DNA of 64,000 nucleotides from CALAGB01 sp963789565 (GTDB taxonomy: Bacteria > Chloroflexota > Chloroflexia > Thermomicrobiales > Thermomicrobiaceae), in assembly GCA_963789565.1 (NCBI GenBank), contig CAWBKX010000002.1:3038001-3102000 (forward strand), written 5' to 3'. Both the position numbers and the translations under genes were made by a program. This document shows positions 48,538 through 56,533 of this stretch, one piece after another (the first letter of the stretch is position 1; every line of letters begins with the position of its first letter). The notes under the pieces are model-generated. The model searched no databases. It was not told the origin of the DNA and saw only the letters and a list, made by a program, of their open reading frames with translations.

Positions 48538-48636
48538 CTACCGGTTCAACACCGATCGCCCCACCAGCTGCGCCGGAGGGGTAAAGTAATAATAATACCA
48601 ATCGTGGTGTTGTTGGTGGTCAGTTACCTCACTCAT
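48538..48636 (-). CDS. Aromatic amino-acid leader peptide (attenuator)
   Basis: A 32-codon frame starts with ATG at 48636. Residues 13-18 are Trp-Tyr-Tyr-Tyr-Tyr-Phe, encoded TGG TAT TAT TAT TAC TTT. Such a run right before a terminator upstream of DAHP synthase is diagnostic of a transcription-attenuation leader. Low charged aromatic tRNA would stall the ribosome there and change folding of the RNA. The -10 element ends about ten bases before the ATG, so the message is probably almost leaderless. Residues 7-12 are His/Gln-rich, which may or may not matter. Confidence 0.88.
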   Translation of the reverse strand: MSEVTDHQQHHDWYYYYFTPPAQLVGRSVLNR

Positions 48637-48645
48637 AATGACGGC

Positions 48646-48674
48646 ATCCTACCCGACCATGAACCCAAAGTCAA
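48646..48674 (-). promoter_or_regulatory. Sigma-70 promoter of the aro leader
   Basis: Minus strand TTGACT (48674-48669) and TAGGAT (48651-48646) are spaced by 17 bases. The predicted transcription start falls about three bases before the leader-peptide ATG. Confidence 0.8.
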
Positions 48675-48698
48675 GCATGCCGAAACTCGCCAATGATG

Positions 48699-48734
48699 GA
48701 GTCGCTCTCGACAAATCGGTGTCGAGAGCGACTC
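48699..48734. terminator. Long hairpin downstream of the zinc-ribbon gene
   Basis: A perfect 14-bp stem starting GAGTCGCTCTCGAC with an 8-nt loop lies 20 bases past the zinc-ribbon gene stop and upstream of the aro promoter. It lacks a T-tract but probably separates the two minus-strand units. Confidence 0.65.
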
Positions 48735-48754
48735 GTTGAGAGCAACTGTCGTGA

Positions 48755-48997
48755 CTAGGCGGAGAAATCTGGCGTAATCGACTCTACTCCATCTTCGCTA
48801 ACGTCGAGATCGCCACTTTCGATCTCAGTGAAGCAGATGTCGCACACAAGTAGGAGCCGCTCAGCAACAGCCGGTGACGCCCCTCGTCCTCGTGTCAAGA
48901 CGTGCGAGCCGGTCATTGGCTTTCCGCAGACGTCGCAGAATTTCGTCGGTAATCCGGTCAAATCGGCGAGTTGGGCTTGGCCTTCGTCCTCGAACAT
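48755..48997 (-). CDS. Small zinc-ribbon protein
   Basis: The 80-residue protein is read from the ATG at 48997, preceded by AGGGG nine bases upstream. Two CxxC pairs (FCDVCGKPM near residue 22 and VCDICFTEI near 52) would bind one zinc ion; the C-terminus is acidic. I do not recognise a named family. It lies between the secreted deacetylase and the aro leader, with no evident operon partner. Confidence 0.7.
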   Translation of the reverse strand: MFEDEGQAQLADLTGLPTKFCDVCGKPMTGSHVLTRGRGASPAVAERLLLVCDICFTEIESGDLDVSEDGVESITPDFSA

Positions 48998-49200
48998 CGC
49001 TGACCCCTCTCTGTTGTTGAGAATCGGCGAAAGAAGGTCGCTGCAACCAAGGATCACTCCGACCCTGTGTCAGCAGCGCGACAGCGAATCGGTCGATCTG
49101 ACGAGATCGTGTCAATTCCTGTCTCGCCTGCCTACTTGGCTGGCGCATTCCGCGGTGCGGGTTCATCCATCGCACGGAATGGGCCACGCTCCCGGCTCGC

Positions 49201-50433
49201 TCAGTAGAGTTGATCGTATCGTTGCGTGCCGAGGAGACCACCCAATATCCTCCACTCGGGGGGATTGCCCGGATGAAATTCGAACCGCTGCCGCTCGAAA
49301 TACTGCACGACGACACCGTTTTCCACGAATTCCTCGCTGATGGGATAACCAAAGGTTGCGAGCCCTCCGTGACTGTTCCAGAAGTCACGAAATCCGAAGC
49401 AGAGCCGGTGTCCAGTCGCCGCATAGAATGTGCAGTTGGCGTCGTTGGAGGCCGTGATGGGTCGGAACGGCGCTTCGTTCTGCCTGCCCGCGGTCAGTTC
49501 AACGCCCAAGCGACCCAGCAGGATGTCATAGTGGGACGGCCATGCGCCGGGATGCCATTCGAACCGCGCGCGCTGGAAGTACTGCACCACAACACCCTTT
49601 TCAACGAACTCCTCGCTGATTGGATAACCGAATACCGGCAGTCCACCGAAGTTCTGCCAGTAGCGCAGCATGCCGTGCGATAGGTAGTGACCCGTCTGCG
49701 GGAAGTAGATCTGATCCACGCCGGTCTGCGCGCCCAACATGTCGTTGACCGAGGCGAACCGATATCCCTTGGCGCGCAGGTCGTTGATCATGCCCTGCAA
49801 CGCAGCGTAGTCCTGAGACGCTTCGCCCACGTGCATGAGGACGATCGCGCCCGGTGCCGCCGCATCCAGCACGCGCTGCCGGATCTCCGAAACGGTGGCG
49901 CCTTTCCAGCCCAGCGTATCGACGGTCCACATGATGCTGTAGCGATAGCCGTTGGCGGCGACCGCATCCAGCACCGATTGGTTGTAGGCGCCATAAGGTG
50001 GACGGAAGTAGGGCAGGGTGGACTTGCCCGTCAGACTCTTGACGAGGTCGTCTGTCCGTTGCAGCTGGCTGGCGATATCACTGGTTGAGATCGTCGCGAA
50101 ATCGGGATGGTCCCACGAGTGGTTGATCAGCGTGTGCCCCTCGTTGACCATACGCTTGACGAGATCCGGGTTTTTCTGCGCCCACTGCCCCGTCATGCCG
50201 AACGTCGCGTGAATGCCATTCGCCTTGAGCGTGTCGAGGATTTGCACGGCATAACCGCGATCCGAACCGGCATCGAAGGTCAGCGCGATCACGGGCTCGG
50301 TCATGCTGAAGCGCGAGAGGACCTGGATGTTCGCGGCGGCTGCCGTTCCACTGGTCACGTTTCCGACAGGCAGCAGCGCCAGGGCGAGGAGGAGCGCGAC
50401 TGCGGCTTTTTTGACGCCAAACTTGATCAGCAT
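49201..50433 (-). CDS. Secreted polysaccharide deacetylase with C-terminal surface repeats
   Basis: A signal peptide (KKAAVALLLALALLPVGNV, Ala-rich cleavage region) is followed by a NodB-type domain that removes N-acetyl groups from a polysaccharide such as peptidoglycan. Motif 1 is ALTFDAGSD and motif 2 is HSWDHPDF; YFRPPYGAYN is motif 3. After about residue 260 there are two roughly 65-residue repeats sharing TGHxL, FGYPISEEF, VVVQYF and RFEFHP. The same repeats occur in the subtilase at 56.5 kb. The second of two adjacent ATGs is chosen because AGGAG precedes it by six bases. Confidence 0.9.
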   Translation of the reverse strand: MLIKFGVKKAAVALLLALALLPVGNVTSGTAAAANIQVLSRFSMTEPVIALTFDAGSDRGYAVQILDTLKANGIHATFGMTGQWAQKNPDLVKRMVNEGHTLINHSWDHPDFATISTSDIASQLQRTDDLVKSLTGKSTLPYFRPPYGAYNQSVLDAVAANGYRYSIMWTVDTLGWKGATVSEIRQRVLDAAAPGAIVLMHVGEASQDYAALQGMINDLRAKGYRFASVNDMLGAQTGVDQIYFPQTGHYLSHGMLRYWQNFGGLPVFGYPISEEFVEKGVVVQYFQRARFEWHPGAWPSHYDILLGRLGVELTAGRQNEAPFRPITASNDANCTFYAATGHRLCFGFRDFWNSHGGLATFGYPISEEFVENGVVVQYFERQRFEFHPGNPPEWRILGGLLGTQRYDQLY

Positions 50434-50746
50434 CATCTTCTCCTCTCGAGCGTCGGCATCTCCACTGTATCCCAACGAACGTGACATAATCGTCTATTTC
50501 TTGCGGTTCGTGGATTGAATTCGTCACAATTTCGCAGACGCATTTTCGCTGGCTTCAGCGAGTCGTCGTCGTTGCGTCGGCGTCGTCGATCGTTGTAGAG
50601 TCTATGGTTGATACACGAGCCTGCGACTGACGGATTGGCCGCACCGAAGCGGTGAGTCGGATTCCTTTCGCTCTTTGATCCAATCCGGATACAAACGGCT
50701 CGTGCCAGTGTTAATCACATTCATGACACAGGAACGAGTGGTGCCA

Positions 50747-51223
50747 ATGCAGCGGGAACGAATTCCCATCACCCGAGAAGGACTGGCCAAGCTTCAAGAG
50801 GAATATGACGATCTAATCAACCGGCGACGCCCAGAGGTCGTGCGCGCCATTGCCCAGGCCCGCGAGGAGGGCGATCTGCGCGAGAACGCAGGATACGACG
50901 CGGCCAAGCACGATCAAGGGTTCATTGAAGCGCGTATTCGTGAGGTCGAGCAGCTGTTGCGGAGCGTCGACCTGATCGACACCGACCGAAGCTCCACGTC
51001 CGGGAACGTCGTTCGCCTCGGTTCAACCGTGACGGTCGAGATCGACGGTGTGGAAGAGACATACACGATCGTAGGGAAGGTTGAGGCAAGCCCGCGCGAC
51101 GGCAAGATTTCAAACGAGTCGCCGGTCGGACGTGCTCTTCTCGGTCATCGTCCCGGTCAGGACGTGACAATTCAGACGCCGGGCGCTTCTATGTCGGCGC
51201 GCATCGTCTCGATCAATGGCTGA
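50747..51223 (+). CDS. greA: Transcription elongation factor GreA
   Basis: GreA enters the RNA-polymerase channel and rescues backtracked complexes by stimulating transcript cleavage. The coiled-coil tip with the acidic pair lies in AREEGDLRENAGYDAAKHDQ, and the C-terminal FKBP-like domain includes VRLGSTVTVEIDG and ISNESPVGRALLGH. The start at 50747 gives 158 residues, the standard length; the upstream frame adds 24 unlikely residues. It overlaps the ybaK-like gene by eight bases. Confidence 0.95.
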   Translation: MQRERIPITREGLAKLQEEYDDLINRRRPEVVRAIAQAREEGDLRENAGYDAAKHDQGFIEARIREVEQLLRSVDLIDTDRSSTSGNVVRLGSTVTVEIDGVEETYTIVGKVEASPRDGKISNESPVGRALLGHRPGQDVTIQTPGASMSARIVSING

Positions 51224-51746
51224 GCGTTCGTCCCCCACGGAAGACGCGATCGACAAAGGTCAATCTTCCGAGCCGTCGATACGACTACGAGAATTCCTTG
51301 CGGTCTCTGGAAGCGACGCCGAGATCGTCAAGCCTCCCGCGGACGCAGCGACAGTCAGCGCGGCGGCACGAGCACTCGGGGTGCACGAAGCGCAGATCGT
51401 CAAGTCGCTCCTCTTTCAAAGTCGATCCGGGGAGATCGTATTGGCGGTGGTCAAGGGCGGATATCGCGTCGATCGCCGCCGCCTCGCGGATGTCGCTGGT
51501 CTCGGTCATCTGAAGCTCGCGTCTCCCGAAGCCGTGTTGGAAATATCCGGATTCGCCGTTGGCGGCATGCCGCCCGTTGGGCATATCACGCCGCTCACCG
51601 TCTTCGTCGACGACGCCGTTCTCTTGGAGACGATCGTCTTTGGCGGTGGCGGCCGCAGCGACCTCCTGCTTCGCATCCGGCCCCTTGAGATCGTGCGGCT
51701 GGCGCACGCTTCGGTCGCGAACGTCGCGGATTCGGAAGCCGAGTAG
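51216..51746 (+). CDS. YbaK/EbsC-type aminoacyl-tRNA deacylase
   Basis: The 176-residue protein has the prolyl-tRNA editing domain, which clears mischarged tRNA in trans. The family lysine is in AQIVKSLLF, the loop VGGMPPVGHITPL carries the conserved GG-x-PP, and FGGGGRSDLLLRI closes the pocket. The 35-residue N-terminal extension is Ser/Glu-rich and unconserved. It overlaps greA and is translated with it. The tRNA substrate is not predictable. Confidence 0.87.
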   Translation: MAERSSPTEDAIDKGQSSEPSIRLREFLAVSGSDAEIVKPPADAATVSAAARALGVHEAQIVKSLLFQSRSGEIVLAVVKGGYRVDRRRLADVAGLGHLKLASPEAVLEISGFAVGGMPPVGHITPLTVFVDDAVLLETIVFGGGGRSDLLLRIRPLEIVRLAHASVANVADSEAE

Positions 51747-51839
51747 GCGACCGCCGGGTTCGTCATGACAGTCGCGCTGGGCGTCTCTACCAGTCTGGTG
51801 CGTGGCACACGCGGCACCTTGTGGGCGCCGGAAGCGCGG

Positions 51840-53237
51840 TTATTTCCCGATGCAGAAGCGGCTGAAGATCTCGTCGAGGACCGATTCGCTTACGCGCTCG
51901 CCCGTGATTTCGCCGATGTGCAGCAGCGCGTCACGCACGTCGATGGCGACGAGATCGAGCGCCAAACCGGTGGGCAGGGCGTCAAGCGCGGCTCGGACGC
52001 TCTCCAATGCAGCTCGCAACGCTTCTCGTTGACGAAGTGAGACGGTTGCGGGCTGGCGAGCATCGCCTGCCAGTGTCGTCACTCGCTCGAACAGCGTCTC
52101 TTCAAGCTGCTCGATTCCGTCCCCACTGATGGCCGAAATCTCGACGAATGGCACGTCCGGCAGTAATGACTTGATCGCACTAAGGTCGATTTGGCGTTCG
52201 AGATCGACCTTGTTGAGCGCCACCACGACCCGGCCGGATCCGTCCCGATCCAGCCGATCCGCCAGCACCCTAGCGACGTTCACGTCGTCCGGTCGGGCCG
52301 GCTGGCTCGTATCGACCACGAACAGAGCCAGCGAGGCTGATTCCAGCGCCTTGCGCGAACGATCGATTCCCATCTGTTCGATGACGTCGCGCGTCTCGGC
52401 GATCCCGGCGGTATCGAGCAGCATGGCCGGGATTCCACGCAAGTTGACCGATTCGGTGATCACGTCGCGCGTTGTTCCGGCGATGTCCGTGACGATGGCG
52501 CGATCTGACCGAAGCAAGCGGTTCATCAGGCTGGACTTTCCCACGTTTGGCCGGCCGACGATCGCGATCTGCGCCCCTTCGTGGAACAGAATGCCAAGAT
52601 TGGACGCGTCGAGCACGTCACGCAACGCTTGCTCAGCCAAAGAGAGCGAAGCGCGGAGATCCATCGGCGGGACTTCATCCTCAGGGAAATCGGCCGACGC
52701 GTCGAGAAAAGCGAGACACTCGATCAATACCGATCTGGCAGGGCTCAATCGGGTCGTGAGTGCGCCGCGCAGTTCGCCGATCGCCAGTTCGAGCGACTCT
52801 GGAGTACGTGCGGAGACCACGGCCATTACCGCCTCGGCCTGGGACAGGTCGACTCGCCCGTTGAGGAAGGCTCGCAACGTAAATTCGCCCGCTTCGGCCA
52901 AACGCGCTCCGTGCGCAATCGTCACTTCCAGCACGCGCTTGGATGAAATCGAGCCCCCGTGACAATGAATCTCGACAACGTCCTCGCGTGTGTAGGTTCG
53001 CGGAGACGCCATGCGCACGAGCATCACCTCGTCGATCGTGATGCCACGTTCGTCCACAACGCGACCGTAGTAGAGTCGATGCGACTCCAGGCGAGATGCA
53101 TCCACCGGACGATTGTTTGAGCCTCGTCGGAAGATCTCTCCGGCGATGCGTGCGGATTCCGGTCCGCTCATGCGAATGATGCCGATGCCGCCATCCCCAG
53201 GCGGGGTCGCAATCGCGGCGATGGTGTCGTCATACAT
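51840..53237 (-). CDS. mnmE: tRNA modification GTPase MnmE
   Basis: MnmE, with MnmG, installs the cmnm5 group on U34 of tRNAs. The N-terminal folate-binding domain starts DTIAAIATPPGDGGIGIIRMSG. The inserted G domain has GRPNVGKSSLMN (G1), DTAGI (G3) and NKVD (G4). The protein ends FCIGK, the Cys-containing tail essential for the family. The 465 residues are normal. It is the last of the minus-strand genes from rpmH, a common arrangement. Confidence 0.96.
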   Translation of the reverse strand: MYDDTIAAIATPPGDGGIGIIRMSGPESARIAGEIFRRGSNNRPVDASRLESHRLYYGRVVDERGITIDEVMLVRMASPRTYTREDVVEIHCHGGSISSKRVLEVTIAHGARLAEAGEFTLRAFLNGRVDLSQAEAVMAVVSARTPESLELAIGELRGALTTRLSPARSVLIECLAFLDASADFPEDEVPPMDLRASLSLAEQALRDVLDASNLGILFHEGAQIAIVGRPNVGKSSLMNRLLRSDRAIVTDIAGTTRDVITESVNLRGIPAMLLDTAGIAETRDVIEQMGIDRSRKALESASLALFVVDTSQPARPDDVNVARVLADRLDRDGSGRVVVALNKVDLERQIDLSAIKSLLPDVPFVEISAISGDGIEQLEETLFERVTTLAGDARQPATVSLRQREALRAALESVRAALDALPTGLALDLVAIDVRDALLHIGEITGERVSESVLDEIFSRFCIGK

Positions 53238-53281
53238 CAGAGGAAACCAGTGCGGGGTTGCGGATGCTGGACATACGTGCC

Positions 53282-54190
53282 TCAGTAAGAACGAGTGCGC
53301 CGAGGTTGTCCCGGTGGGTTGAGCTCGAGGTATTCCTCAACGGCCTCGCGCGTGGGCACAGCCTCGTGGCCTTGCTGCTGAATGCGCAATCCCGCCGCAA
53401 CGGCGGCCATACGACCGGCGGCGATGGTCGACTCATGTTCGGCGCGGAGAATAAAGAGCGCGCTGGCGAAGACGTCGCCGGCGCCTGCATCGTCGACGGC
53501 GCGTGCCGATATCGACGGAACCTCGATCAGCCGGCCGCGATCCAGAATCTGAGCGGGCAAGGAACCTCGCGTGATAGCAACCAGGCCACGAGATGAGACT
53601 GCTTCGATCTCGTCTCGCGCCAGGGATTGCTCCTCGGAGTTCACAACCATGGCGTCAATCCGGCTCACAACTTCGGTGGGCAAGCGTAAGGGTCCAAGCG
53701 AGACGGGACCTTGCTGCGATGGCGGCCAACGGCGCATCCATCCTTGTGGCGTAACTCCGAGGAATGTCGTATTCAGGCGCCCAGTTTGACGCGGTTCGAT
53801 CTCCTGTGCCACGGGAGCGATGTGGATGATGTCCGCTGAGCGCCAGTGCGCCGGGATGCCCGTCAAGTCGATGCGACCGGCCCAGGAGTGAATGGTTTGA
53901 GCGCGGCGTCCGGCGACGTTCGTGTTCGTGAATACCGTCGGTTGCTGCGAGCTCTGCAGAATGATCTCAACCTCTTCGGCGAAGCGGCTGAGGGCATTGG
54001 CAATTGCGTCACCGTGTTTGGTGAAGTTTCCGCGCGTCAGAACAGCTGTGCGCAGGCCGAAGCGCGCGGCGGTCAGCGCGGAATAGAGCGCCGTGCCTCC
54101 GAGAACCGGTGTGCCGTCAGGAAGCAGATCGACCGCGATATGTCCGACAGCGAGATACTCGGGCGCCTCGTGGGCAGTCATGTTCTCCAA
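53282..54190 (-). CDS. PfkB-family carbohydrate kinase
   Basis: The 302-residue ribokinase-fold enzyme has the family's second signature, AVDDAGAGDVFASALFI, with catalytic Asp and anion-hole Gly-Ala-Gly. The first signature is weak, and GGTALYSALTAARFGLRTAVLTRGN marks the substrate region. It probably phosphorylates a sugar or nucleoside. It sits between jag and mnmE, where such a gene is not usual. Its start may be Met1 or Met4. Confidence 0.85.
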   Translation of the reverse strand: MENMTAHEAPEYLAVGHIAVDLLPDGTPVLGGTALYSALTAARFGLRTAVLTRGNFTKHGDAIANALSRFAEEVEIILQSSQQPTVFTNTNVAGRRAQTIHSWAGRIDLTGIPAHWRSADIIHIAPVAQEIEPRQTGRLNTTFLGVTPQGWMRRWPPSQQGPVSLGPLRLPTEVVSRIDAMVVNSEEQSLARDEIEAVSSRGLVAITRGSLPAQILDRGRLIEVPSISARAVDDAGAGDVFASALFILRAEHESTIAAGRMAAVAAGLRIQQQGHEAVPTREAVEEYLELNPPGQPRRTRSY

Positions 54191-54297
54191 CCGAATTCAA
54201 TCTGGGAAAGCTCGTCGCGCCTGACCTAGGCTTGTCGGCACGCAAGTGCCGTTACTTCAAATGAACTCGTGTTCACGCGGGCCGGTAGCCAGCGGAA

Positions 54298-55014
54298 TCA
54301 ACCTTGTTTCGGATAGATGGTCACGCGGCGAAGCGCGGCTTCCCCCGAGCTTTGCGTAGTGACGTTGGGATCGTCGCGCAACGCGACGTGAACGACGCGA
54401 CGCTCGTTCGGCGGCATCGGCTCCAACGAAATCGGGCGACGATTGCGAGCAACTTGCCGTGCCACGCGATGGGCAAGTCCAACCAGAGACTCCTCGCGCC
54501 GGGATCGATAACCTTCAATGTCGATGATCACGCGTGTCCACGTTTCAAAGTGCTTGTTCGCCAGCACGTTGATCATGTATTGAAGCTGCGCGAGATGCTC
54601 GCCCCGGCGGCCGATGAGCATGCCGAGGTCGCGGCCCATGATGTCAATGAAGATCGTCGGGGGCTCTTCGCGGCCGACCTCGATCGCGGATGGATTGTCG
54701 ACGGCCAAGACGTTGCAATCGAATCCCATTTTAGCCAGGAGCTCGGAGACAATCGTCTTGGCAACGCGCTCGGACTCAGGAGACGCCTGCGGCGCGGCAA
54801 CTGTTGCGGCGGCCGCCGCAGCAGCCTTCGGCGCAGCCTGGCCACGTGCGGTGACACGTACCAACGCTTCACCGTCATCGAGATCGCTCGTGTCCATCAG
54901 GACCTCGACTTCGACCTCTTCCCGTTCGCGCCCGAGTTGCTCGAGGGCCAACCGAACGGCCTCCTCGACGGATCTTGCTTGAATCTCCACCGCGTTCAAG
55001 GGAGCCATGCTCAA
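54298..55014 (-). CDS. jag: Jag/KhpB RNA-binding protein
   Basis: The 238-residue protein has a Jag N-terminal domain (EIQARSVEEAVRLALEQLG), an Ala-rich linker, a KH domain with the GxxG loop in MLIGRRGEHLAQLQYMI, and an R3H domain ending NERRVVHVAL. KhpB proteins bind RNA and affect cell shape and division. In most bacteria jag directly follows yidC; here the preceding 425 bases contain no yidC. A possible extended -10 promoter (TGCTATACT at 55331-55339) lies about 320 bases upstream. Confidence 0.92.
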   Translation of the reverse strand: MSMAPLNAVEIQARSVEEAVRLALEQLGREREEVEVEVLMDTSDLDDGEALVRVTARGQAAPKAAAAAAATVAAPQASPESERVAKTIVSELLAKMGFDCNVLAVDNPSAIEVGREEPPTIFIDIMGRDLGMLIGRRGEHLAQLQYMINVLANKHFETWTRVIIDIEGYRSRREESLVGLAHRVARQVARNRRPISLEPMPPNERRVVHVALRDDPNVTTQSSGEAALRRVTIYPKQG

Positions 55015-55439
55015 TTCGTTCGCCTTTCTCCGCCCGCCCCGGTCATCAGCATGATCGCAACCTCGAGCTCAATGTGCTCGATGGTGCTCGCAACGTGTGC
55101 GCCGGCCTCCGATTGCACATCGAAGTCGCGGAAATCAATCGACCAATCGCAATTTCAGCGGACCAGCACGAACGCCGGCCCTTGTTCCCCGTCTCTCATT
55201 CGACGAACTGATGCTGAGCAGGATTACGGGACCGAGAGGCCAAACACCAGCATCGCACGCCATCGCGGTCAAAATCATCCACCGGAGTTGAGCATGCAAC
55301 CTACGACGCCGTGGTGAGTTTGAGTAATTCAGTATAGCATCGACTTTGCGGACCAATGAGACGGCGATATTGCGCAAGCGCCACCGCCGTTGGAGCGCAT
55401 CAGAAGCCGGCAAAGCCCGAGAGGAACCACCGTCCGGCG
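55015..55439. other. Gene-free gap where yidC is expected
   Basis: Between yidD and jag I find no frame resembling the YidC insertase on any strand. The gap is too short for the roughly 250-residue core. It contains a candidate extended -10 element for jag. Confidence 0.75.
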
Positions 55440-55649
55440 TCAATCCACCGGATCGTAGCCTCCGTGTGAGAACGGGTTGCAGCGCAGAACGCGCCACACT
55501 GCTTTGCCGCCACCCTTGATAATACCGTACTTCTCGATGGCCTGGTAGCCGTACTCCGAGCAAGTCGGCTGGAAGCGGCACGCGGCTGGCAATCCCGGCG
55601 AGATGACGCGTTGATAAAAGCGAATGGTCCAGAGGAGAAGCGTCTTCAT
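55440..55649 (-). CDS. yidD: Membrane protein insertion efficiency factor YidD
   Basis: The 69-residue protein shows the complete family pattern: FYQRVISPGLPAACRFQPTC, SEYGYQAIEKYG, and KAVWRVLRCNPFSHGGYDPV. It is a small membrane-associated helper of YidC/Sec insertion. Its ATG overlaps the rnpA stop by four bases, so translation is coupled. Confidence 0.95.
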   Translation of the reverse strand: MKTLLLWTIRFYQRVISPGLPAACRFQPTCSEYGYQAIEKYGIIKGGGKAVWRVLRCNPFSHGGYDPVD

Positions 55650-56044
55650 GACGAGTGACTCCCTGAGGAATCGGGGGGGATCTGTTGGCTCTGATCGCTC
55701 TCGTCCAGCAGCCCGGCCTTCTGCGTAAGCATGCGCGCGGAGTTGCGCACCTGCTCGAAGTTTACACTCGGCTGAGCCAGCGTCCCACGAGCGATGAAGA
55801 CCACGTCGAAGCCCGAAACCAGAGTAGGGTGAATCTCTCGAACCGACTCTCGCATCCAGCGCTTGATGCGGTTGCGATTGACGGCTCCTCCGACGCGGCG
55901 CCCAACCGCGAAGCCATATCTATTGTGTTCGAGCGAGTTGGGGAGGATCGCGAGGACCACGTAACGGTCCGCCCAGGTCTTACCCCGCTTGCGCACGCGC
56001 TCGAACTCGAACGGACGTCGCAAGCGGAACTGGCGGGCGATCAC
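55646..56044 (-). CDS. rnpA: Ribonuclease P protein component
   Basis: RnpA assists the RNase P RNA in maturing tRNA 5' ends. The conserved basic motif is RYGFAVGRRVGGAVNRNRIKRWMRE, and the N-terminus begins RQFRLRRPFEFERVRKRGK. The start is GTG. The C-terminal 25 residues are longer than usual and Ser/Gln-rich. It is flanked by rpmH (nine bases) and yidD (overlapping). Confidence 0.94.
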   Translation of the reverse strand: MIARQFRLRRPFEFERVRKRGKTWADRYVVLAILPNSLEHNRYGFAVGRRVGGAVNRNRIKRWMRESVREIHPTLVSGFDVVFIARGTLAQPSVNFEQVRNSARMLTQKAGLLDESDQSQQIPPDSSGSHSS

Positions 56045-56053
56045 GATTCGGGA

Positions 56054-56215
56054 CTAGCGCTGCGTCGGCTTCTTCTCGTCGGAGACCGTGAGATGCCAGC
56101 GGCCACGACGGCGACGTGTAGCCAGGACTGCCCGGCCGCCGCGCGTATGCATCCGCTTACGGAAACCATGCTCGCGTTTGCGCGGAATTCGCTTCGGCTG
56201 ATACGTCCTCTTCAT
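56054..56215 (-). CDS. rpmH: 50S ribosomal protein L34
   Basis: L34 starts MKRTYQPKRIPRKREHGFRK at 56215, following GAGAGGTGG. The 53 residues include the usual GRAVLATRRRRGRWHLTVSD core with a slightly longer C-terminus. A near-consensus promoter lies at 56292-56321. Confidence 0.96.
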   Translation of the reverse strand: MKRTYQPKRIPRKREHGFRKRMHTRGGRAVLATRRRRGRWHLTVSDEKKPTQR

Positions 56216-56291
56216 TGACATCCACCTCTCAAATCTCAGAAAAATAGCCCTGCGGAGCACGCGGACGCACGCAGCCGCAACGGCTGGGCCG

Positions 56292-56321
56292 ATTATACGT
56301 TTGTATTCTGAGACGTGTCAA
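56292..56321 (-). promoter_or_regulatory. Consensus sigma-70 promoter of rpmH
   Basis: Minus strand TTGACA (56321-56316) and TATAAT (56297-56292) match both consensus hexamers exactly, with an 18-base spacer. It would start transcription about 70 bases before the rpmH ATG. Confidence 0.88.
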
Positions 56322-56533
56322 ACGGTGGTGGCCATGCGGCGCGTCATGCGCGACTGTGACGGTTATGAAAAATGTGCGGAGTTATCCAGTTTGAGGTTGT
56401 TTGATAGGTACGGTCTTCGACATCGGTGCGGTCGAACGAAATCCGGGCACGGCGATGTGACGTCGCAGGTCGGGAGTCGCTCGTCGTGATCGATCGTCTC
56501 GGTTTGAGCTTTGCATCATGCAATTCGACGCGC

